From an uncultured Fretibacterium sp. (GTDB lineage: Bacteria > Synergistota > Synergistia > Synergistales > Aminobacteriaceae), in the NCBI GenBank assembly GCA_937900285.1, contig CALCEM010000077.1, forward strand, positions 1 to 28,657: a DNA stretch of 28,657 bases, written 5' to 3'. This document shows positions 23,584-28,657 of the stretch, piece by piece. The notes under the pieces are model-generated. The model was not told where the DNA came from and ran no database searches. It worked only from the letters and a program-made list of their open reading frames with translations. How positions within the stretch are numbered: the first letter of the stretch is position 1; each line of letters begins with the position of its first letter. Made by a program: the position numbers and the translations under genes.

Positions 23584-24401
23584 TAGCGTTTGATTTAGAT
23601 GACACGTTATTAACCCGCGAAAAAAAATTAACGCCTGAAAATTTCAAAGCATTAACACGAGCAGCTGAAGCCGGTGTTAAATTAGTTCCGACGACCGGGA
23701 GATTTTGGGGAGCTGTCCCGGAAATTGTAAAAGCACCGGAATTTAAAATAAATTATTCGATTACTGCGAACGGCGCGGAAATATTTGACACTGTTAATTT
23801 AAAAGTTATTTCAGAATTTAAAATCCCACTTGAGCGCGCATTAAATATTATGAGAATTTTTGAAGATTTAGGCGTTGTGTATGATGCTTTTATCGATGGT
23901 AAAGGAATGATCTCTCAAAAAAATTTTGAAAAATTAAAAAATGTCGCTCTCGATGAATATCAGTTTAAATTATTGCATGATTTGAGAACGCCAGTTGAAG
24001 ACGTGAAAATATTTGCTGAAAATCTCGGCCATGATGTTCAGAAGGTGCAATTATTCACGCTGGATAAAAATTTGCGAGGAAATTTATTAAACGCGTTTAA
24101 AATAGTTTTGCCGTTAAATTCTGTTTCATCGTCTGTTCCGAACAATGTCGAAATTAATGACATAAAAGCTAACAAGGGCGATGCATTAAAAAAACTCGCT
24201 GAATATTTGGGCTTTGGAATTGAAAACGTTTTAGCGTTCGGCGATGGTTTAAATGATATTTCTATGATAAAAAATGCGGGCATCGGTGTAGCGATGAACA
24301 ACGCAGTAAAAGAATTAAAAGATGTTGCGGATTATATAACGTTAAACGATTGCGATAACTCAGGAGTAGCGGAGGGAATTTATAAATTTTGCGACTTGTA
24401 A
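23562..24401 (+). CDS. Cof-type HAD-superfamily phosphatase
   Basis: A 279-residue haloacid-dehalogenase-fold hydrolase of the Cof (IIB cap) subgroup. Motif I DLDDT is at 11-15 (Asp11 nucleophile), motif II is in VPTTGR, and the C-terminal NKGDALKKLAEYLGF with FGDGLNDISMIKNAGIGVAMNNAVKELKDVAD is diagnostic. Members dephosphorylate sugar phosphates, pyridoxal phosphate or flavin nucleotides; the substrate here is unknown. It overlaps pepF by 22 bases and lspA by 13. Confidence 0.92.
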   Translation: MGHKIKLIAFDLDDTLLTREKKLTPENFKALTRAAEAGVKLVPTTGRFWGAVPEIVKAPEFKINYSITANGAEIFDTVNLKVISEFKIPLERALNIMRIFEDLGVVYDAFIDGKGMISQKNFEKLKNVALDEYQFKLLHDLRTPVEDVKIFAENLGHDVQKVQLFTLDKNLRGNLLNAFKIVLPLNSVSSSVPNNVEINDIKANKGDALKKLAEYLGFGIENVLAFGDGLNDISMIKNAGIGVAMNNAVKELKDVADYITLNDCDNSGVAEGIYKFCDL

Positions 24402-24808
24402 TTTTTATTTTGATAATAATATTTAGCTCGTTAGATTTTGTAATAATAAATTTATTTCGCGAGCATTTAAATTTTACATATAATCCCGGTATAGCCTTCG
24501 GAATTTTCAGGAATATTCCGGGATTTTCGTTGCTAATACAAATTATTTCGAGTTTAATATTATTGTGCGTTACGTATTTTACGAGGGATAAGCTCATAAA
24601 ATTATTTTTGGCATTAATGTCAGCCGGAGCGATCGCAAATTTATTATCCAGAATAATTAACGGCCATGTAATAGATTATATTCCGATGATGATTTTTGAT
24701 ATAAATTTTAATATAGCCGATTTAGAAATTTTTTGCGGGGCATTCGTAATATTTTTAATTCATTTATTTAATAATACGTTGGATCAAAAAACTGCCGGAA
24801 CGAAATAA
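24389..24808 (+). CDS. lspA: Divergent lipoprotein signal peptidase (LspA)
   Basis: A 139-residue, four-helix membrane aspartyl protease that removes signal peptides from lipoproteins. NPGIAFG (32-38) is the family's NxGxAFG motif, and VIDYIP and FNIADLEI supply the catalytic pair Asp96 and Asp111. It is short, and two usually conserved spots differ: the N-terminal DQxTK-like motif is LDFVI, and the Asp in the NLIDR motif is Ser (NLLSR). The start is TTG at 24389, overlapping the HAD gene, with GGAGGG about 12 bases upstream. Last gene of the long plus-strand run; it faces the symporter gene across a 35-base spacer with no clear terminator. Confidence 0.87.
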   Translation: MRLVIFILIIIFSSLDFVIINLFREHLNFTYNPGIAFGIFRNIPGFSLLIQIISSLILLCVTYFTRDKLIKLFLALMSAGAIANLLSRIINGHVIDYIPMMIFDINFNIADLEIFCGAFVIFLIHLFNNTLDQKTAGTK

Positions 24809-24843
24809 AAAAACGCTCCAGCAGAAGAATAATTATTTACAGT

Positions 24844-26406
24844 TTAAAAAAATTTTTCGTAATAGCCAAATATAAATATTATGAGCATTATGACAGGTAT
24901 CACATATTTAAAATATATATGCAACATTTTAGGAAATTTTAAACCGTTTCCAGCGTCTACTTCTTTTATAAAATTATCCCAGCCCCAGCCGTATTTTGTT
25001 GTGCAGAATAATAAATATATTATCGAACCTAATGGCAGTAAATTATTGCTCACAATAAAATCTTCAAGATCCAAAATCATCGTGCCTTCACCTAATGGCT
25101 GAACATCCGACCATAAATTAAAGCCTAATGCGCACGGAATCGAAAATAAATATATTATCGAACATGCTATTACGCAGGACCTCTGACGCGATAAATTTAA
25201 AGCATCCATTATGCCGGCTATAATATTTTCGGTTACAGCTATTACTGTAGAGAGCGCAGCAAAACTCATAAACAGAAAAAATAATGTGCTCCAAATTCGG
25301 CCACTTGACATAAATGCAAAAGTGTTCGGCAGCGTCACAAATAATAATCCCGGACCGGCATCGGGTTCAATTCCATAAGCAAAACACGCCGGGAAAATTA
25401 TTAAACCAGCAGTAAGCGCTACAACAGTATCAAGCCCGGCAATAATTAAACTTTCACCGGTTAGAGATTTATTTTTACTGATGTAACTCCCGAAAATCGC
25501 CATTGATCCCATTCCCACGCTTAACGTAAAAAACGCCTGCCCTAATGCTGCGTAGAGTGCTTCACCGATTCCGTGTGCTTTCAATTTTTCAAAATCAGGC
25601 TGCAAATAAAATTTTAATCCAGCGTCAGAACCATCAAGCGTTAAAGACCTTACGGCGAGTACGAACATTATAATTAATAAACATGTCATCATAATTTTCG
25701 TAATTCTTTCGACACTGCTTTTTAATCCAGGAAAACACACGCAAAATGAAATTAATACCGTCAATCCCATCCATGTTAATAAACTGTGCGGACTTGAAAT
25801 TAAATTTTCAAATGTCAATCTTGCATAACCGACTGATAAACTTTTTAACCAGTTCGTAATACTTGAAATATTTTCAGCTGAAATATGCGGAAGTTTTTCG
25901 ATTAAATTTTTTGCTTCGGATAATGTTCTGCCCTCAATAGAAAAAATTATGTCGTTTACATCAGAATTTGAAAGCCCATCAATATGCGTCACAAAAAAAT
26001 TTGCTACATCAGTGCCGACATGTCTCTCAAGATAACCAACTGCAGAATAAAAAGTATATGCAAGCATCCAGCCAGTTATAACAGTGTAGAACATTAATAA
26101 AATAATATTCCCTGCCCAGCCAATCCAGCCCCATGCGCTCCAGATTTTATGGTCAGGACATAAATTTTTAAATGACTTCACCGAACTTGCATGCGAAGCC
26201 CTGCCCGTCGCAAATTCCATCGCCATTATCGGAGTTACAATTAAAATTAAAAATATTAAATAAATAAATATAAACGCCGCTCCGCCGTAATGTCCCGTTA
26301 TAAATGGAAACCGCCATATATTTCCGAGACCTATAGCGCAACCGGCAGATAAAAATATAAATCCTAATCTAGAGCCTAAAGTTTCGCGCTTATCTGAAAA
26401 GTTCAT
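24844..26406 (-). CDS. Neurotransmitter:sodium symporter (NSS/SNF) family transporter
   Basis: A 520-residue polytopic membrane protein of the LeuT-fold NSS family, importing an amino acid with Na+. The first helix RLGFIFLSAGCAIGLGNIWRFPF contains the unwound Na+/substrate site (GLGNIWRFP). Later signatures are MEFATGR, GEALYAALGQAFFTLSVGMGSMAIFGSY (TM6 region) and FAALSTVIAVTENIIAGIMDAL (TM8). A long hydrophilic loop (residues ~125-195) lies between TM3 and TM4. GGGAGGG is 11 bases before the ATG. Substrate is not predictable. A Na+-driven importer is consistent with the Na+/H+ module at the left end. Confidence 0.93.
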   Translation of the reverse strand: MNFSDKRETLGSRLGFIFLSAGCAIGLGNIWRFPFITGHYGGAAFIFIYLIFLILIVTPIMAMEFATGRASHASSVKSFKNLCPDHKIWSAWGWIGWAGNIILLMFYTVITGWMLAYTFYSAVGYLERHVGTDVANFFVTHIDGLSNSDVNDIIFSIEGRTLSEAKNLIEKLPHISAENISSITNWLKSLSVGYARLTFENLISSPHSLLTWMGLTVLISFCVCFPGLKSSVERITKIMMTCLLIIMFVLAVRSLTLDGSDAGLKFYLQPDFEKLKAHGIGEALYAALGQAFFTLSVGMGSMAIFGSYISKNKSLTGESLIIAGLDTVVALTAGLIIFPACFAYGIEPDAGPGLLFVTLPNTFAFMSSGRIWSTLFFLFMSFAALSTVIAVTENIIAGIMDALNLSRQRSCVIACSIIYLFSIPCALGFNLWSDVQPLGEGTMILDLEDFIVSNNLLPLGSIIYLLFCTTKYGWGWDNFIKEVDAGNGLKFPKMLHIYFKYVIPVIMLIIFIFGYYEKFF

Positions 26407-26423
26407 AAAAAATTAATCCCTCC

Positions 26424-26452
26424 CTGAATAATTTAAAATTTATGAATATAAT
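26424..26452 (+). promoter_or_regulatory. Candidate promoter of the GGDEF-like gene
   Basis: TATAAT at 26447-26452 with a weak -35 (CTGAAT, 26424-26429) at 17-base spacing, 50 bases before the ATG. The spacer is shared with the divergent symporter gene. Confidence 0.5.
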
Positions 26453-26502
26453 ATCACCATAAAAATATAAATATTTGCTAACGAAAGAGGTAAATAAAAT
26501 AA

Positions 26503-27747
26503 ATGTCATCAAATGAAGCTATATTTGGAGTATGGGGCAGTCTGCAAATTGCTTTAAGTGGGTGGGGGTATGCTCCGTTTCATATTGTTGCGCATATATC
26601 GTGTTTAATAGTTTTCGCGATAATTTTTAATAAATTACAATCTGGAAATCAGAGCGATTCTCAAAGATTATTGACGCTGTTATGTCTGATTGAAATTTTA
26701 TATTGTGCAGCGCAAATTATTAGAGTGCTGGTTGATGTAAATATTATTCCGATGAACTTAGTTTCACAATATATTTCTTCTGCTGCTAGTACTGGATTAT
26801 TCAGCGTATTATTATGGGTGTTATTTCATTTTTCAATTTTCGATCTGAAAGCAAAAAAATTAGTCCCGAATAATTTTAAATTTAATTTTATTACGGCCAT
26901 TCCAATGTTAATAAACGTAATTTTATTAAGCACGAGTCCAATTCACGGATTATATTTAAACTTGCGCGGAAGTACTATGACATTCGGGAGGCTGATAAAT
27001 TTAAAAATAATTGCGGATTTATTATACCCTTTGACGGGGGCACTTTTAGTAATTTCAAAACGCCGTTTAATGACAAGATATGAACGTGAAAATATGTCTG
27101 TTGTTTCATTTTTGGCAATTTTCTTAATGTGTTTTGCTCCACTTCAATTATTTAATTGGAAATTTCCATTTTTATGTTATGTAATATTGATCACGAGCAT
27201 AGTTATATATATGAATTATGCTGACAGTTTAGTGAGTTTGGACCCCGTCACCAGAATACCGAACAGGAACGCAGTATTATTGCATTTATTCGAGCGTTTA
27301 AAATCTGGAGTCGATCTCGATAAATTATACGTATTTCTTGTTGATGTCGAAGACTTATGGGACATAAATGACCGTTACGGAAGGGCGGAAGGCGACAGAG
27401 CTTTAAAAATAGTTACTGACGGGCTGAATAAATTTAGAGAGAATGAACATAAATGTTATATATCGAGATATGCCAGCTGTGAATTTATAATTATTGCGGA
27501 CATTAACAACCGAAACGAACGGGATTTATTTATTGAACACATAAGAAATTATATTATTAATTCGGCCATGCACGCCAGAGCAAAATATATTATTCACGTA
27601 AATATCGGCTGGTCACATTATGAACAGTTCAGCAGGTCTGAAACGGTTTTGGGCTTAATCGAAGAAGCTGATCACATGATGAACGAGAATAAAGAGCAGA
27701 AAAAATTTGATGATTTATGGCAGAGTTCTTTTCACGATGAAAATTAA
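26503..27747 (+). CDS. Membrane protein with degenerate GGDEF domain
   Basis: A 414-residue protein with about seven predicted membrane helices (residues ~15-235), then a GGDEF-fold domain: SLVSLDPVTRIPNRNAVLLHL (family pattern DxLTxLxNR), VFLVDVEDLWDINDRYGRAEGDRAL, and the signature position reading YASCEF (A324-F328) instead of GG(D/E)EF. The first three signature residues are lost and no RxxD inhibitory site precedes them. Diguanylate cyclase activity is therefore unlikely; a sensory, nucleotide-binding or scaffold role is possible. AGAGGT precedes the ATG. It is the last clearly bacterial gene before the eukaryote-like end of the window. Confidence 0.85.
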   Translation: MSSNEAIFGVWGSLQIALSGWGYAPFHIVAHISCLIVFAIIFNKLQSGNQSDSQRLLTLLCLIEILYCAAQIIRVLVDVNIIPMNLVSQYISSAASTGLFSVLLWVLFHFSIFDLKAKKLVPNNFKFNFITAIPMLINVILLSTSPIHGLYLNLRGSTMTFGRLINLKIIADLLYPLTGALLVISKRRLMTRYERENMSVVSFLAIFLMCFAPLQLFNWKFPFLCYVILITSIVIYMNYADSLVSLDPVTRIPNRNAVLLHLFERLKSGVDLDKLYVFLVDVEDLWDINDRYGRAEGDRALKIVTDGLNKFRENEHKCYISRYASCEFIIIADINNRNERDLFIEHIRNYIINSAMHARAKYIIHVNIGWSHYEQFSRSETVLGLIEEADHMMNENKEQKKFDDLWQSSFHDEN

Positions 27748-27845
27748 ATCAGAGTAATTTATATAACTTATCCCCCCGAAAATAAATTTTATTTTTATTT
27801 TTATTTTAATAAAAAAAATAATTAAAAATATTCATAAGTAATAAT
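27748..27845. other. A/T-only spacer, probable junction of bacterial and eukaryote-like sequence
   Basis: After the GGDEF gene the sequence reaches a CCCCCCG (27772-27778), followed by 54 bases of A and T only (27779-27832), then a short A/T-rich stretch to the Rab ATG. No Shine-Dalgarno site precedes that ATG, unlike nearly all genes to the left, and no terminator hairpin follows the GGDEF gene. If two source molecules were joined, the join is most likely here. Confidence 0.5.
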
Positions 27846-28511
27846 ATGGATACAAATGAAGGTAAAGATATAAAAAATGAAATAAAAATAATAATAATTG
27901 GGAACAGTAATACCGGTAAAACATCCTTCGTAAATAAATGGACCAAAGGAACATTCACAGATTTTTACAAGGCGACAGTCGTCTCTGAATTTTCTCATAA
28001 AATATATCAACACAAGGATAAATTTTATAGAATTCAATTATGGGATTTAGCCGGCCAAGATCAAAATACTCATATTACTAAAATATTTAGTAAAAATTCT
28101 CATGGATGTGTAGTATTATGTGATATAACAAATAAGGATAGTTTAAATGATACTTTAAAATGGAAAGAATCAGTTGATGAAAGTACAAGATTCATTGATA
28201 ATGATATTTTACCTTCAGTATTAGTACAAAATAAAATCGATTTAGTTGATGAAGAAGCCTTGAAAGATGAAGAAGAAATTAAGAAATTCGCCGAAGATAA
28301 TAAATTTATTGGATATTTTAGAACCTCAGTGAAAATGGGAGTAGGTGTTGATGAATGTATGGATTTCTTGATTGGAAATATTTTAGATAGAATTGAAAAA
28401 TGCTCAAAGGATGGAAATAATCCTCTTGAAAAAGATGTTAAAAACTTGGTTTTAGAACATAAAAAAGCCGGAGAAGGAAATAATAATAGTGGTATGGGTG
28501 GATGCTGCTAA
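27846..28511 (+). CDS. Rab-family small GTPase, Rab32-like, with C-terminal Cys-Cys
   Basis: A complete 221-residue Ras-superfamily GTPase. G1 GNSNTGKTS is at 19-27, the switch-I Thr is probably Thr44, G3 is WDLAGQ at 66-71 (catalytic Gln71), G4 NKID at 129-132, and G5 TSVK at 160-163. The pattern WD(L/I)AGQ...ITKIF...VVLCDITNKDSLNDTLKWK...DILPSVLVQNKIDL most resembles Rab32-type proteins. The tail is a flexible, Gly/Asn-rich linker ending GMGGCC, a double-cysteine geranylgeranylation motif that has no known use in bacteria. All visible Arg codons are AGA, whereas the left-hand genes mix CGN and AGR. Best read as a protist vesicle-traffic gene. The frame has no intron and ends in TAA. Confidence 0.88.
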   Translation: MDTNEGKDIKNEIKIIIIGNSNTGKTSFVNKWTKGTFTDFYKATVVSEFSHKIYQHKDKFYRIQLWDLAGQDQNTHITKIFSKNSHGCVVLCDITNKDSLNDTLKWKESVDESTRFIDNDILPSVLVQNKIDLVDEEALKDEEEIKKFAEDNKFIGYFRTSVKMGVGVDECMDFLIGNILDRIEKCSKDGNNPLEKDVKNLVLEHKKAGEGNNNSGMGGCC

Positions 28512-28626
28512 AAAAATAAATATGAAATGAATAAAATAAAAAGATAAAGTAATTTATTTCATTAATTTAAATAATTAAAATAAATTAAATAATCTTATTT
28601 ATATATTTATGAAAGTTATATATCAT

Positions 28627-28657
28627 GGGGATTGGGGATTGGGGATTGGGGATTGGG
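28627..28657 (+). repeat. Telomere-like GGGGATT tandem repeat at the end of the sequence
   Basis: Four perfect 7-base units of GGGGATT (28627-28633, 28634-28640, 28641-28647, 28648-28654) plus GGG, ending exactly at the last base. The G-rich strand runs 5' to 3' toward the end, the orientation of a chromosome end. The unit resembles ciliate G4 telomere repeats (GGGGTT, GGGGTTTT) but is not one I can name. It follows a 115-base tail (28512-28626) that is almost all A and T, like a subtelomere of a small protist chromosome. Confidence 0.65.

Noticed and set aside
27772..27778. C-strand telomere remnant at the left end of the Rab segment
   Set aside because: A single CCCCCCG with no repeated CCCCAAT-type unit is too little to support it.
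27822..28037. Minus-strand 71-residue open frame across the Rab start
   Set aside because: Low-complexity, Tyr/Phe-rich antisense reading of the Rab gene with no ribosome binding site or family resemblance.
1..28657. tRNA, rRNA, CRISPR arrays, insertion sequences or prophage genes
   Set aside because: None seen: no cloverleaf-like cores, no regularly spaced repeats and no transposase, integrase or phage structural motifs.

Overview
The window reads as an AT-rich, diderm, anaerobic gut-type bacterium, most likely a member of the Synergistota. This is inference: an outer-membrane porin with an N-terminal SLH domain and a C-terminal Phe, an Mrp/Mbh-type ion-translocating operon, a short EF-Ts, and a Firmicutes-like tmk-yaaR-holB-ricT cluster. 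Genes are tightly packed, overlaps are common, Shine-Dalgarno sites are good and TTG starts are frequent. The last ~0.9 kb is different: it looks eukaryotic, with a Rab-family GTPase followed by telomere-like repeats at the very end of the sequence.

Layout. (1) 12-5829, minus: an eight-gene Mrp/Mbh-type cation antiporter module in the order E, F, G, MbhD, fused MbhE-MbhF(MrpB), C, D, plus a second large antiporter-like subunit; the operon may continue past the left edge. (2) 5936-6818, plus: a stand-alone double-ACT protein, then a Phd-type antitoxin followed by an internally deleted VapC toxin gene. (3) 6819-8913, plus: a 355-base leader without a gene, the SLH porin, and a strong terminator. 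(4) 8937-14696, minus: prfB (with its programmed +1 frameshift), an S55 (SpoIVB-type) peptidase, tmk, yaaR, holB, ricT. (5) 14799-24808, plus: rpsB-tsf-pyrH-frr, then cheR, hypA, a UvrD/PcrA helicase, coaE, pepF, a Cof-type HAD phosphatase and lspA. (6) 24844-26406, minus: an NSS-family Na+-coupled symporter; divergent from it, 26503-27747, a membrane protein with a degenerate GGDEF domain. (7) 27748-28657: an almost pure A/T spacer, a Rab32-like GTPase with a C-terminal Cys-Cys prenylation motif, a ~93% A/T tail, and 4.4 copies of GGGGATT running to the end.

How it fits together. Regions 1-6 are ordinary bacterial chromosome: Na+/H+ bioenergetics (the Mrp/Mbh module and the Na+-coupled symporter fit a sodium economy), translation (S2, EF-Ts, RRF, RF2), nucleotide and CoA synthesis, envelope and protein turnover. 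Region 7 is best explained as the end of a small protist chromosome (perhaps a gut ciliate) joined to the bacterial contig, either by assembly/amplification artefact or, less likely, by real transfer. It is the most striking thing in the window and needs read-level checking before any biological reading.
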